A stretch of DNA of 64,000 nt. It comes from Thermomonas sp. (GTDB taxonomy: Bacteria > Pseudomonadota > Gammaproteobacteria > Xanthomonadales > Xanthomonadaceae). This document shows, piece after piece, positions 20,880-29,445 of the stretch. Position 1 is the first letter of the stretch, and each line of letters starts with the position of its first letter. The notes beneath the pieces were generated by a model. That model was not told the origin of the DNA. It was given only the letters and a program-made list of their open reading frames with translations, and did no database searches. The position numbers and the translations under genes are program-made. The stretch lies in contig NZ_JAMQHN010000029.1 of the NCBI RefSeq assembly GCF_025993755.1, positions 21,168 to 85,167 of the forward strand, written 5' to 3'.

Positions 20880-20955
20880 TTTGTGGGAGCGCGCCCTGCG
20901 CGCGACAGCCATCAAACGGGATGCGGCAGTCGCGGCCAGAGGCCGCTCCCACAAA
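20880..20955. repeat. REP-like extragenic palindromic element
   Basis: An inverted repeat whose outer arms are TTTGTGGGAGCG (20880-20891) and CGCTCCCACAAA (20944-20955). Inside lie two smaller hairpins (GCGCGCCCTGCGCGCG and GGCCAGAGGCC). A partial extra half (TGTAGGAGC) lies just upstream. Such GTGGGAGCG-type palindromes are dispersed in Xanthomonadaceae and pseudomonad genomes. It sits between the convergent cca and vanZ genes and could end transcription from both sides. Confidence 0.8.
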
Positions 20956-20960
20956 ATCCA

Positions 20961-21371
20961 CTAAAGCCTGCGGTCGATCCACAACAGCGCATCGCGCAGC
21001 GGCGTCAGCGCGGTCGCAAGGCCGACCAGCACGCCGATGGTGTCCGCCAGCGCATCGAAGCGGTCCGCGCTGCGACCCATGCCCATCGCGCCCTGTGCGT
21101 ATTCCAGCCCGATGCCGAGCAGCACCAGCACCACGCAGGCAAAGCCCCACGACAGGCGCCGCTGGAACAGCTGCACCGCCCCCGTCGATAGCGCGGCGTA
21201 GGCGAGGAAATGCTCCCATTTGTCGTTCAGCGAGACCGACGGCAGATCCCGCGCCGGCAACAGCGAACCGAAGACCACCACGGCAACCGCCAGCATCCAC
21301 AGTCCGGCCCACAGCCACGGCCGTTTGAACGGTTTGAGCGAGCGCCCCAGCGGCGACTGGCGCGCACTCAC
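20961..21371 (-). CDS. VanZ family membrane protein
   Basis: A 136-residue protein with about four hydrophobic segments. After a basic N-terminus (RSLKPFKRPW) it contains SLNDKWEHFLAYAALS, which is the hallmark of the VanZ family, and the GLEYAQGAMGMGRSADRFDALADTIG motif region. A GTG at 21371 is chosen as start because it overlaps the stop of the upstream methyltransferase gene (GTGA). VanZ-like proteins are small membrane proteins of poorly known function; glycopeptide resistance should not be assumed. Confidence 0.85.
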   Translation of the reverse strand: MSARQSPLGRSLKPFKRPWLWAGLWMLAVAVVVFGSLLPARDLPSVSLNDKWEHFLAYAALSTGAVQLFQRRLSWGFACVVLVLLGIGLEYAQGAMGMGRSADRFDALADTIGVLVGLATALTPLRDALLWIDRRL

Positions 21372-22555
21372 AGCCGGTGACTCAGGTCGCCCACGGGAAA
21401 GGCCTCGTCGAAATCGACGCCCAGCTGGAAGCCCATCGCCTGGAACCGTTCGCCCATTTCGCTGGGCAGGGTCAGCAGCCTGACCTGCTGGTGCAGCGCA
21501 AGCCGCCCAGCCTCGTCCGCAATCCTTGGCTCCGCTTCGGCCAACCGCTGCGCCAGCCCGCTGCCGAGCAAAAAACTGGCCTGCGAACAGTAGCCAGCGA
21601 ACTCGAAACCGGCGCCGACCCCGGCTTCCGCCAGCGCGGTGAAATCCACGGACGCGGTGATGTCCTGCAGGCCGGGCCAGGCGAACACGTCCGCGGTCAT
21701 CCGATGCTGGCGGAACGCGCGCAGGGTGCCGTCGCTGCGCTCGGGCAGGTAGTACTCGCTGCGGGCATAGCCGTAGTCGATGAACAGCAGCGCGCCGCGG
21801 CGCAGCCCGCCGACCACCGCCTGCACCCAGTACGGCAGCTGCACCAGCAGTTCGCTGCGATAGCCGTCCGTGAACGGTTCCGGAAGCTGCGCCTCGACCT
21901 GCCGGACGGCGGCAGCCAGCATCGCGTCGGCCGGCTGTTCGGCGCGGACGAAGCGGCCTTCGCCGTCCAGCGCAACGCATTCCTCGTGCACCCGCCCGGC
22001 GCGCACCACGAAGCGCGAGGCGGGCAGCGCGTCGATCACCTCGTTGGCGAACAGCACGCCCTCCCACGGCTCCGCGAGCGGGCCGTCGAGCCAGTCCACG
22101 CGCTCGAACAGATCCGGTGGAAGTGCGTCGCGCAAGCGCGACTGCTGGCGCTGGCGCAGGTCCGCGCTGGGTTCGAGGATGGCGTAGCGCTTCGGCAACG
22201 CATCGGTCGCGTCCAGCGATTTCAGGCAGGCTTCGGCAAACGCGCCGCTGCCGCCGCCCAGTTCCACGAACACAGCCAGATCGCCAAGCTGCCGCAGCAC
22301 CGGCGCCAGCGCGTGCGCCACGCACTGCGAGAACAGCGGCGAGCGCTCCGGCGCGGTTGTGAAATCGCCGCCCGCGCCGAACTTGTGCGCGCCGGCGCTG
22401 TAATAGCCCAGCCCCGGCGCGTACAGCGACTGTTCCATGAATTTCCAGAACGGCATCCGGCCGCCGGCGGCGATGATCTGTTCGCCAATGACGTCGCGCA
22501 GGCGCGCGCTGTGCGCCTGGGCGTCGGCATCCGGTTCGGGAATCCCCGCGGTCAC
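21368..22555 (-). CDS. SAM-dependent methyltransferase, MidA/NDUFAF7 family (DUF185)
   Basis: A 395-residue class I methyltransferase. The cofactor-binding loop is FVELGGGSGAFAEACL, the family segments GRMPFWKFMEQSLYAPGLGYY and DFTTAPERSPLFSQ are near the N-terminus, and GALLFIDYGYARSEYYLPER lies in the middle. The mitochondrial homologue NDUFAF7 symmetrically dimethylates an arginine of a complex I subunit; the bacterial target is unknown. A GTG start at 22555 overlaps the stop of the QueD-like gene (GTGA), part of a chain of overlapping genes. Confidence 0.88.
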   Translation of the reverse strand: MTAGIPEPDADAQAHSARLRDVIGEQIIAAGGRMPFWKFMEQSLYAPGLGYYSAGAHKFGAGGDFTTAPERSPLFSQCVAHALAPVLRQLGDLAVFVELGGGSGAFAEACLKSLDATDALPKRYAILEPSADLRQRQQSRLRDALPPDLFERVDWLDGPLAEPWEGVLFANEVIDALPASRFVVRAGRVHEECVALDGEGRFVRAEQPADAMLAAAVRQVEAQLPEPFTDGYRSELLVQLPYWVQAVVGGLRRGALLFIDYGYARSEYYLPERSDGTLRAFRQHRMTADVFAWPGLQDITASVDFTALAEAGVGAGFEFAGYCSQASFLLGSGLAQRLAEAEPRIADEAGRLALHQQVRLLTLPSEMGERFQAMGFQLGVDFDEAFPVGDLSHRL

Positions 22556-23046
22556 TCGACGAAGCTCGCGCGGCGTCCGGCGCTCTGCCCCGGCCCCGAG
22601 GACACCCGCACCTCGATGTCCTCGATCGCGTGCTCGCGCAGCGCCTCGCGGTCTTCGCCCAGCCGCTGCAGGAACCAGGCGGCCAGTTCCTCCAGGGTGA
22701 CGTTGGCGACATCCAGCAGCTTCACGTCCCGCTGCAGGAACGGAATGCGCTCGCCGTTGAAGCAAGCGAAAACGCACGCGCCCTCGGTTTCGATGCGCAG
22801 GTGCGGCGAGCGCATCGGCAGCAGCATCCATTCGTTCAACTCGCGGCAGAGGGCAATCACCTTCGCCTTGTAGATGCCGTAGTCGAAGCACATGCCGTTG
22901 CCCTGCATGCGCGCCTGCAGGTCGACTTCGACCACGAAGTTGTGGCCGTGCACGCGCTCGCGCTCGGTCGCTGAAAAGATCGTGAAGTGGCCGGCGGAGA
23001 ACTTCATCGCCTCCTTGGCGAGCCGGATCGTGACCCGATCGTTCAC
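22552..23046 (-). CDS. 6-pyruvoyl-tetrahydropterin synthase / QueD family protein
   Basis: A 164-residue member of the PTPS/QueD family. Zinc-binding histidines are in SAGHF and RVHGHNFVVEVD; the catalytic region MCFDYGIYKAKVIAL and the C-terminal ALREHAIEDIEVRVSSGPGQ glutamate region are present. QueD makes 6-carboxytetrahydropterin for queuosine; other members make tetrahydropterins. No queC or queE lies nearby, while folB and a short-chain reductase do, so a reduced-pterin role is possible. GTG start at 23046 overlaps the SDR stop. Confidence 0.87.
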   Translation of the reverse strand: MNDRVTIRLAKEAMKFSAGHFTIFSATERERVHGHNFVVEVDLQARMQGNGMCFDYGIYKAKVIALCRELNEWMLLPMRSPHLRIETEGACVFACFNGERIPFLQRDVKLLDVANVTLEELAAWFLQRLGEDREALREHAIEDIEVRVSSGPGQSAGRRASFVE

Positions 23047-23747
23047 TGGAAGTCCGCCTCCCCGATGTCGCCCCGCTGCGGCCGCAGCAGGATGTCCTCG
23101 ACCACGCTGCGCGGCGACAGGTTCCACGCCGCCCACGCCATCTCGGCCACGTCCTCGGCAGGCATGAAGCGCTCCGGCGGCAGCGGCACGCCGGCCCAGG
23201 AGTCGGTATGGGTTGCGCCGGGCAACAGCGCCACCACGCGCACGCCGTGCGGCTTCATTTCCTCGCGCAGGTTGCGGGTGAACCCGTACAGCGCGTGCTT
23301 GGCGATGCTGTAGGAACCGCCGTTGGGATAGGCGGCGATCGACGCCGTGCTGCAGACGTTGAGCACCATGCCGCGGCGGCGCGCGACCATCGCCGGCAGC
23401 AGGCGCCGGGTCAGTCGGTAGGCGCCGAACAGATTGGCCTGCAGCATGGCTTCCAGCACGCCGTCGGCTTCTCCGGCGATGCTGCCGGGCTGGAACGCGC
23501 CGGCGTTGTTGACCAGCAGGTCGACCGCGCCATGACGCCCCGATACCGCATTCGCCAACGCATCGACCGCGGCGGCATCGCGGACGTCGCAGGCGAGGCA
23601 TTCCACGCCCGGAACCTCGGCGGCCAGCGCGTCCAGCCCCTGCCGTCCGCGCGCGCAGGCGATGACGTGATGGTGCTCGCGCGCGAAGCGTTTGACGATG
23701 GCGCGCCCGATCCCGCGCGAGGCGCCGGTAACGAGGATCACGCTCAT
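23043..23747 (-). CDS. Short-chain dehydrogenase/reductase
   Basis: A 234-residue classical SDR: cofactor loop TGASRGIG at residues 7-14, NNAGAF, the active-site Ser within NVCSTASIAAYP, and the YSIAK tyrosine-lysine pair. ATG at 23747 overlaps the folB stop (ATGA) and its own stop overlaps the QueD-like gene. The closest neighbours are pterin enzymes, so a pteridine or sepiapterin-type reductase is an attractive but unproven guess; it keeps the ordinary TGxxxGxG loop, not the TGxxxRxG form known in pteridine reductases. Confidence 0.88.
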   Translation of the reverse strand: MSVILVTGASRGIGRAIVKRFAREHHHVIACARGRQGLDALAAEVPGVECLACDVRDAAAVDALANAVSGRHGAVDLLVNNAGAFQPGSIAGEADGVLEAMLQANLFGAYRLTRRLLPAMVARRRGMVLNVCSTASIAAYPNGGSYSIAKHALYGFTRNLREEMKPHGVRVVALLPGATHTDSWAGVPLPPERFMPAEDVAEMAWAAWNLSPRSVVEDILLRPQRGDIGEADFQ

Positions 23748-24106
23748 TCGCCGAAACTCCCGCGCTGGATTTCCACGCCCGCGGCAGTGGCATTGGGCAG
23801 CGCGCCGGGTTTCGACAGTTTCAGCCACACACCCCTGGCGCCGAACTCCTCGAGGACGAGCGCCGCGCAGCCTTCGGCCAGGGTCTCGATCAGCATGAAA
23901 TCGGTCTGCGCCGCGAATTCGGCAAGCCGCCGGCTGATGGATTCGTAATCGAGCGCATCGGCCAGGGTGTCGCTGACGGCGGCAATGCGCACGTCGAAGC
24001 GCATCCGAAGATCCAGCAGCAGCGGTTGGGGCGCATGGCGCTCGCGGTCGTGGACGCCGATCAGGGCTTCAAGGCGCAAGCCTTCGATGAAAACGGTATC
24101 GATCAT
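23744..24106 (-). CDS. folB: Dihydroneopterin aldolase
   Basis: A 120-residue enzyme of folate synthesis that converts 7,8-dihydroneopterin to 6-hydroxymethyl-dihydropterin and glycolaldehyde. The family signature is IEGLRLEALIGVHDRERHAPQPL at the N-terminus, with LDYESISRRLAEF and LIETLAEGCAALVL (catalytic region) further on. It is the first gene of a five-gene chain running toward vanZ in which every junction overlaps by 4 bp. The divergent side faces tsaD after 75 bp. Confidence 0.93.
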   Translation of the reverse strand: MIDTVFIEGLRLEALIGVHDRERHAPQPLLLDLRMRFDVRIAAVSDTLADALDYESISRRLAEFAAQTDFMLIETLAEGCAALVLEEFGARGVWLKLSKPGALPNATAAGVEIQRGSFGE

Positions 24107-24181
24107 GGCGACAGGATACCCGCAGCACGTCGCCGCGGCGCCTCCGCCCGGACGGCCCGCTTCGAACCCGGTTCGATCCGG

Positions 24182-25207
24182 TCACAGCGCCGGCAGCGTT
24201 GCCATGTCCCAGCGCGGCGCCGCCCGGATGGCGGCATCGTCGCGCTGCCCGGCAGCCAGCCGCAGCGCGCCGGCGAAGGCGATCATCGCGCCGTTGTCGG
24301 TGCACAGCGCCGGACGCGGAAAACAGGCGCGGCCGCCGCGCCGTTCGCACAGCTCCGTCAGCCGGGCGCGCAGGCGCTTGTTGGCGCCGACCCCGCCGGC
24401 CACGATCAGCGTGTCGCTTTCGGCGGCGTCCAGCGCACGCTCGCACTTGATCGCCAGCGTATCGACCACCGCGTCTTCGAACCCGCGCGCGATGTCGGCG
24501 CGGGTCTGCCCGCCCTGGTCGCTGTCGCGCCAGGCCAGCAGCACCTGCGTCTTCAACCCGCTGAAGGAAAAATCCAGCCCGGGCCGGTCGGTCATCGGCC
24601 GCGAGAAGCGGAACGCGCCCGGGGTTCCGGACTCTGCCAGCTTCGCCAGCTGCGGCCCGCCCGGATAGGGCAGCCCCATCATCTTCGCGGTCTTGTCGAA
24701 GGCCTCGCCGGCGGCATCGTCGAGGGTTTCCCCCAGCAGCCGGTAGCGCCCGATCGCCTCCACCGCGATCAGCTGGGTGTGGCCGCCGGAGACCAGCAGC
24801 GCCACGAACGGCGGCGCCGGTGCGTCGTCTTCGAGCAGCGGCGCCAGCAGGTGGCCTTCCATGTGGTGGACGGCCAGCGCCGGCACCTCCAGCGCCCACG
24901 CCAGCGACCGCCCGACCGCCGCTCCGACCAGCAGCGCGCCGACCAGGCCGGGACCGGCGGTATAGGCCACCCCATCGATGTCGGCCACGCCCAGCCCGGC
25001 CTCGTCGAGGGTCTGGCGGATCAGCGGCAGCAGCTTGCGGACGTGGTCGCGGCTGGCCAGTTCCGGCACCACCCCGCCGTACTGCGCGTGCAGGTCGATC
25101 TGGCTGTAGACCGCGTGCGCACGCAGGCCCGCCGAACCGCCGACGGACGTGTCATAGACCGCCACGCCGGTCTCGTCGCAGGAGGATTCGATGCCCAGGA
25201 CCTTCAT
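24182..25207 (-). CDS. tsaD: tRNA N6-adenosine threonylcarbamoyltransferase
   Basis: Transfers threonylcarbamoyl to A37 of ANN-decoding tRNAs together with TsaB and TsaE. The 341-residue protein starts [19 protein letters not shown], the ASKHA phosphate-1 region. The metal-binding HMEGH motif is present ([14 protein letters not shown]), followed by [15 protein letters not shown] and [15 protein letters not shown]. Length is standard. It is divergent from rpsU, the usual gammaproteobacterial arrangement. Confidence 0.97.
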   Translation of the reverse strand: MKVLGIESSCDETGVAVYDTSVGGSAGLRAHAVYSQIDLHAQYGGVVPELASRDHVRKLLPLIRQTLDEAGLGVADIDGVAYTAGPGLVGALLVGAAVGRSLAWALEVPALAVHHMEGHLLAPLLEDDAPAPPFVALLVSGGHTQLIAVEAIGRYRLLGETLDDAAGEAFDKTAKMMGLPYPGGPQLAKLAESGTPGAFRFSRPMTDRPGLDFSFSGLKTQVLLAWRDSDQGGQTRADIARGFEDAVVDTLAIKCERALDAAESDTLIVAGGVGANKRLRARLTELCERRGGRACFPRPALCTDNGAMIAFAGALRLAAGQRDDAAIRAAPRWDMATLPAL

Positions 25208-25217
25208 CCCGGCAATC

Positions 25218-25247
25218 TTGCACTCAATCCGACGGTACTGCTACCAT
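25218..25247 (+). promoter_or_regulatory. Candidate sigma-70 promoter of rpsU
   Basis: TTGCAC (25218-25223) and TACCAT (25242-25247) are separated by 18 bp, 51 bp upstream of the rpsU start. A short hairpin (CCCGCC/GGCGGG) follows in the untranslated leader. No other good promoter pair is visible in the tsaD-rpsU divergent gap. Confidence 0.45.
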
Positions 25248-25298
25248 ATGCAGCTCCCCGCCGCGAGTTGGCGGGCCCAAGACCACGAGAGTTTCCGA

Positions 25299-25514
25299 AT
25301 GCCCAGCGTCAAAGTCCGCGAAAACGAGCCGTTCGAGTTTGCCCTGCGCCGCTTCAAGCGCACCTGCGAAAAGGCCGGCGTGCTGGCCGAAACCCGCAAG
25401 CGCGAGTTCTACGAGAAGCCGACCCAGGAGCGCAAGCGCAAGGCCGCCGCTGCCGTGAAGCGTCAGGCTCGCCGCAGCTCGCGCGACGTCACCAAGCGCC
25501 AGCGCCTGTACTGA
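25299..25514 (+). CDS. rpsU: 30S ribosomal protein bS21
   Basis: A 71-residue basic ribosomal protein. [20 protein letters not shown] is the conserved start and the tail [13 protein letters not shown] is rich in Arg and Lys, as expected for bS21. The ATG at 25299 is the only start that gives the family length. It leads the macromolecular synthesis unit rpsU-yqeY-dnaG; a terminator-like hairpin after it would let rpsU be expressed more strongly than the downstream genes. Confidence 0.97.
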   Translation: MPSVKVRENEPFEFALRRFKRTCEKAGVLAETRKREFYEKPTQERKRKAAAAVKRQARRSSRDVTKRQRLY

Positions 25515-25533
25515 GCGCGCCCGGTTGGCTGCG

Positions 25534-25566
25534 AAAGCCGGCACGCGCAGGCGTGGCCGGCTTTTT
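25534..25566 (+). terminator. Hairpin terminator/attenuator after rpsU
   Basis: AAAGCCGGC (25534-25542) pairs with GCCGGCTTT further on, followed by a short run of T. It lies 20 bp after the rpsU stop and 33 bp before yqeY, so it probably trims rpsU transcripts and lowers read-through into yqeY and dnaG. Confidence 0.7.
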
Positions 25567-25598
25567 GCGTTTCTGCACCCCCATCCCAGGATTCCATC

Positions 25599-26042
25599 AT
25601 GACCCTCAAGCAACAGCTCACCGACGACATGAAGACCGCGATGAAGGCCGGCGAAAAAGCCCGCCTGGCCGCGATCCGCCTGATCAACGCGGCAATCAAG
25701 CAGAAGGAAGTCGACGAACGCGTCGAGATGACCGACCCGCTGGTGCTGGCCGTGCTGGAGAAGATGGTCAAGCAGCGCAAGGACTCCATCGCCCAGTACG
25801 AGGCCGCCGCGCGCGAGGACCTGGCCGCGCAGGAACGCTATGAAATGGGCGTGATCGAGGCCTACCTGCCGGCGAAGATGGACGAAGCCGGCATCCTCGC
25901 CGAGATCGACAAGGCCATCGCCGCCACCGGCGCGGCGTCCGCCGCCGACATGGGCAAGCTGATGGGCGTGCTCAAGCCGCAGCTCGCCGGCAAGGCCGAC
26001 ATGGGCCTGGTCAGCAAGCTGGTCAAGCAGAAGCTGGCCTGA
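25599..26042 (+). CDS. yqeY: GatB/YqeY domain-containing protein
   Basis: A 147-residue helical protein similar to the C-terminal tRNA-binding domain of GatB. It reads MTLKQQLTDDMKTAMKAGEKA at the start, then AIKQKEVDERVEMTDPLVL and ELKQ-like helices, ending MGKLMGVLKPQLAGKADMGLVSKLVKQKL, which is the family hallmark. Its precise role is unknown; it is usually found between rpsU and dnaG as here. Confidence 0.94.
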   Translation: MTLKQQLTDDMKTAMKAGEKARLAAIRLINAAIKQKEVDERVEMTDPLVLAVLEKMVKQRKDSIAQYEAAAREDLAAQERYEMGVIEAYLPAKMDEAGILAEIDKAIAATGAASAADMGKLMGVLKPQLAGKADMGLVSKLVKQKLA

Positions 26043-26045
26043 ACC

Positions 26046-26546
26046 ATGGCCAACGGTACCGTGCTGTCGATCCGCCCCGCCGTGCCGGATGACGTGCCGC
26101 TGATCCGTACCTTGATCGCGGAACTGGCGGACTACGAGCGCATGCCCGAAGCCGCCGTCGCCACCGACGACGGCTTGCGCGCGCAGCTGTTCGGCCCGCA
26201 GCCGGCCGCCGAGGTGCTGATCGGGGAAGTGGACGACGCTGCCGCCGGCTTCGCCCTGTTCTTCCACAACTTCAGCACCTTCACCGGCAAGCGCGGGCTG
26301 TATCTGGAAGACATCTTCGTGCGCCCCGCCTTCCGCGGCAGCGGCCTCGGCAAGCAACTGATGGCCGCCCTTGCGCGCATCGCGGTGCAGCGCGACTGCG
26401 CCCGCTTCGAATGGAGCGTGCTGGACTGGAACACGCCGGCCATCGCCTTCTATCGCGCCCTCGGCGCCCGCGGCATGGACGAATGGACGGTGCAGCGGCT
26501 GGAGGGCGACGCCCTGCGCTCACTGGCGGCGCGCGAGGAATTGTAG
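26046..26546 (+). CDS. GNAT family N-acetyltransferase
   Basis: A 166-residue acetyltransferase of the spermidine/diamine acetyltransferase-like subgroup. It begins IRPAVPDDVPLIRTLIAELADYERM; the acetyl-CoA binding signature is LEDIFVRPAFRGSGLGKQLM, followed by FEWSVLDWNTPAIAFYRALGA. Only 3 bp separate it from the yqeY stop and 17 bp from the dnaG start, so it has been inserted into the rpsU-yqeY-dnaG unit. Substrate unknown; amine acetylation is the usual guess for this subgroup. Confidence 0.9.
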   Translation: MANGTVLSIRPAVPDDVPLIRTLIAELADYERMPEAAVATDDGLRAQLFGPQPAAEVLIGEVDDAAAGFALFFHNFSTFTGKRGLYLEDIFVRPAFRGSGLGKQLMAALARIAVQRDCARFEWSVLDWNTPAIAFYRALGARGMDEWTVQRLEGDALRSLAAREEL

Positions 26547-26563
26547 CCCCCTACACTAGCCCC

Positions 26564-28294
26564 ATGGCCCGCATCCCAGACGCCTTCATCGACGACCTGC
26601 TGGCGCGCACCGACATCGTCGAGGTGATCAACGCACGGGTGCCGCTCAAGCGGCAGGGCAAGGAATACGCGGCGCGCTGTCCGTTCCACGACGAGCGCAG
26701 CGCCAGTTTCACGGTATCGCCCAACAAGCAGTTCTACCACTGCTTCGGCTGCGGCGCGCACGGCTCGGCGATCAGCTTCCTGATGCAGTACGACCGTCTG
26801 GAGTTCCTCGACGCGGTCGAAGAGCTGGCGCGGCGCGTGGGCGCGGAGGTGCCGCGCGACACCGCCCAGCGCAACGCCAATCCGGAAACGCGCGACCTGT
26901 ACGGCGCGATGGAGGCGGCATCGACCTTCTTCCGTACGCAACTCACGCGCAACGACAAGGCACGCGCCTATGTCGAGCAGCGCGGCATCGCGCCCGAGAT
27001 CGTCGATCGCTACGGCATCGGCTACGCGCCGGAAGGGTTTTCCGCCCTGCGCGATGCGCTGGGCACCGACCCGAGGCGGCTGCAGCTGCTCGAACGCGGC
27101 GGGCTGTTTTCGAAAAACGAGCGCGGCCATGTTTACGACAAGTTCCGCCACCGGCTGATGTTCCCGATCCACGACCGGCGCGGGCGGGTGATCGCCTTTG
27201 GCGGCCGGGTGATCAGCGCCGAAGACTCGCCGAAATACCTCAACTCCCCGGAAACGCCGCTGTTCCACAAGGGCCGCGAACTGTACGGGCTGTGGCAGGC
27301 GCGGCAGGCCAACGCGAAGCTGGAACGCCTGATCGTGGTGGAAGGCTACATGGACGTGGTGGCGCTGGCCCAGTACGGGGTTTCGCAGGCGGTGGCCACG
27401 CTGGGCACCGCGACCACGTCCGAGCACGCCGAGCTGCTGTTCCGCAACGCTGCCGACGTGTTCTTCTGCTTCGACGGCGACCGCGCCGGCCGCGCGGCGG
27501 CGTGGAAGGCGCTGGAATCGGTGTTGCCGCGCCTGAAGGACGGGCGCCAGGCCTTCTTCCTGTTCCTGCCCGACGGCGAAGACCCGGACAGCCTGATCCG
27601 CAAGGAGGGCGTGGACGGTTTCGAGGCGCGGCTGCGCGCGGCAACGCCGCTGTCGGAGTTCTTCTTCAACCAGCTGTCGGCCGACGTCAACCTCGCCAGC
27701 CTCGATGGCAAGGCGCGGCTGGCCGAACGCTGCAAGCCGCTGCTGGCGCAGATCCCGGACGGCGCCTTCGGCGACTTGATGCGGCAGAGGCTGGGCGAAC
27801 TGACGGGAGTCCGCGCGGGGTCCGGATCGCAGCAGGCCGCCACGGCTTCGGCGCGCGGCGGTCGCGGCGCGCTCGGCGCGAAGCAGAAGCCCAGCCTGGT
27901 TCGCACCGCGATCACCCATCTGCTGCAGCATCCCGGGTTCGCGCTGGAACTTGCGCCGCCGTACCGTTTCGCGCAGCTGCGACAACCGGGCATCGAACTG
28001 CTCTCCGAACTGGTGCTGCTGATCGGCGAACGCCCGGACATGGGCACCGGTGCCCTGCTCGAACATTTCGAGGGCCGCGAGGAGCTGCCGTCGCTGCAGA
28101 AACTGGCCGTGTTCGACCTCCCCGGCGAGGAAGCCAGCCTGCAGGCCGACTTCCTCGATGCCATCGCCCAGCTCGACCGCCAGGTGCTGCAGCAACGCAT
28201 CGAGGAACTGCAGCTGCGCCAGCGCGGCGAAGGGCTGGACACGGCGGACACGCAGGAGCTGATGGATCTGCTGCGGGCACGCATTCAGCATTGA
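26564..28294 (+). CDS. dnaG: DNA primase
   Basis: Makes RNA primers at the replication fork with DnaB helicase. The 576-residue protein has the CHC2 zinc motif (C39, H42, C60, C63 in CPFH and CFGC), the RNA polymerase domain with YLNSPETPLFHKGRELYGL, the TOPRIM motif LIVVEGYMDVVAL and CFDGDRAGRAA, and a C-terminal helicase-interacting region ending LLRARIQH. The ATG at 26564 is the first in the conserved N-terminus (MARIPDAFIDDLLARTDIVE). The usual downstream rpoD is not present here. Confidence 0.96.
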   Translation: MARIPDAFIDDLLARTDIVEVINARVPLKRQGKEYAARCPFHDERSASFTVSPNKQFYHCFGCGAHGSAISFLMQYDRLEFLDAVEELARRVGAEVPRDTAQRNANPETRDLYGAMEAASTFFRTQLTRNDKARAYVEQRGIAPEIVDRYGIGYAPEGFSALRDALGTDPRRLQLLERGGLFSKNERGHVYDKFRHRLMFPIHDRRGRVIAFGGRVISAEDSPKYLNSPETPLFHKGRELYGLWQARQANAKLERLIVVEGYMDVVALAQYGVSQAVATLGTATTSEHAELLFRNAADVFFCFDGDRAGRAAAWKALESVLPRLKDGRQAFFLFLPDGEDPDSLIRKEGVDGFEARLRAATPLSEFFFNQLSADVNLASLDGKARLAERCKPLLAQIPDGAFGDLMRQRLGELTGVRAGSGSQQAATASARGGRGALGAKQKPSLVRTAITHLLQHPGFALELAPPYRFAQLRQPGIELLSELVLLIGERPDMGTGALLEHFEGREELPSLQKLAVFDLPGEEASLQADFLDAIAQLDRQVLQQRIEELQLRQRGEGLDTADTQELMDLLRARIQH

Positions 28295-28368
28295 CCCGCG
28301 CCCGCTGTCCTGCCCCCGCGGGATTTCCCGTAATATCCCTCGACTCCTGACATCACCGAGCTTCCCAG

Positions 28369-29445
28369 GTGCGCTTACTCTCACTTCTCGCCGGCGCCCT
28401 GATCGCCCTGGCGTCCGCCTCCGCCTTCGCCGACGCCACCCTTCCGACCAAGGACCTGCCCGGTTCCAGCGATCCGGCGTGGCTGAAGCGCTTCGAGGGC
28501 AGCTTCATCATCAGCTACGAACATCGCGGCTTCGATGCGGTGGATTTCCCCGCCTCCAAGCTGGTCGTTGACAACAGCGAACGCCGCGACGGGATGAACA
28601 ACCAACTGGCCGTCGCGCCCAGAACGGTCCACGCCGAAGGCGACTACACCCGTCTGCTCTACTTCACTCCGGCGGAAACCTCGACGCTCGAGGTGATGCG
28701 CAATTACATCGACGAAATCAAGGCCAACGGCGGGCGGCTGATCTACGGTTGCCGCGGCACCGGCTGCGGCGGCGACATGAAAGGCAACGACCACGGCGGC
28801 GGCACCCAGGGCCTGCTGGAACAGCTCTATCCGCACGCGCGAATCAAGGATGCCGACTTCAGCAACGGCAAGTGCGCCAGCGCCGGCGATCCCACCGAGC
28901 AGCGCTACATCCTCGCCCAGTTGCCCGACGGCAGCGGCGGCATGCGCACGGTGGGCGTGTACGCATTCGGACTGGAAGGCGGCCTCTACTGCACGGCGCA
29001 GAAAGACCGCACCGGCGTGCTGGTGGTCGCCATTTCGCCCAAGCCGATGCAGAACCGGATGGTGACGGTCACCTCGGACGAGATGCGCCGGGCACTGGAA
29101 ACCGCCGGCCACATCGCGCTGTACGGCATCTACTTCGACACCAACAAGTCCACGGTCAAGCCGGAATCCAAACCGACGCTGGAGCAGATCGCCAACCTGC
29201 TCAAGCAGATGCCGCAGCTGAAGCTGGGCGTGGTCGGGCACACCGACAACGTCGGCGACGACGCTTCCAACCTGCGGCTGTCGCAGCGCCGCGCCGATGC
29301 CGTGGTGGCGGCGCTGGTGGAGGACTACGGGATCGCGGAGGACCGGCTGAAGCCCAGCGGCGCGGGCGAGACCAAGCCGATCGCCGGCAACGACAGCGAA
29401 GCCGGACGCGCCAAGAACCGCCGGGTGGAGCTGGTCAAGCTCTGA
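28369..29445 (+). CDS. OmpA family outer-membrane protein with N-terminal DUF4892-like region
   Basis: A 358-residue exported protein. A GTG start at 28369 gives a clear signal peptide (MRLLSLLAGALIALASASAFA). Residues about 25-215 resemble the DUF4892 region found upstream of OmpA domains (WLKRFEGSFIISYEHRGFDAV). The C-terminal OmpA domain binds peptidoglycan: YFDTNKSTVKPESKP, then VGHTDNVGDDASNLRLSQRRA and GAGETKPIAGNDSEAGRAKNRR. It probably links the outer membrane to the cell wall. It converges with alkB with stops touching. Confidence 0.87.
   Translation: MRLLSLLAGALIALASASAFADATLPTKDLPGSSDPAWLKRFEGSFIISYEHRGFDAVDFPASKLVVDNSERRDGMNNQLAVAPRTVHAEGDYTRLLYFTPAETSTLEVMRNYIDEIKANGGRLIYGCRGTGCGGDMKGNDHGGGTQGLLEQLYPHARIKDADFSNGKCASAGDPTEQRYILAQLPDGSGGMRTVGVYAFGLEGGLYCTAQKDRTGVLVVAISPKPMQNRMVTVTSDEMRRALETAGHIALYGIYFDTNKSTVKPESKPTLEQIANLLKQMPQLKLGVVGHTDNVGDDASNLRLSQRRADAVVAALVEDYGIAEDRLKPSGAGETKPIAGNDSEAGRAKNRRVELVKL

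Noticed and set aside
20961-21371. VanZ as a teicoplanin resistance gene
   Set aside because: VanZ-domain proteins are widespread in Gram-negative bacteria that have no van cluster; no vanA, vanH or vanX is present.
22552-23046. QueD as a firm queuosine gene
   Set aside because: The PTPS family includes several activities and no queuosine partners are nearby; left as a family-level call.
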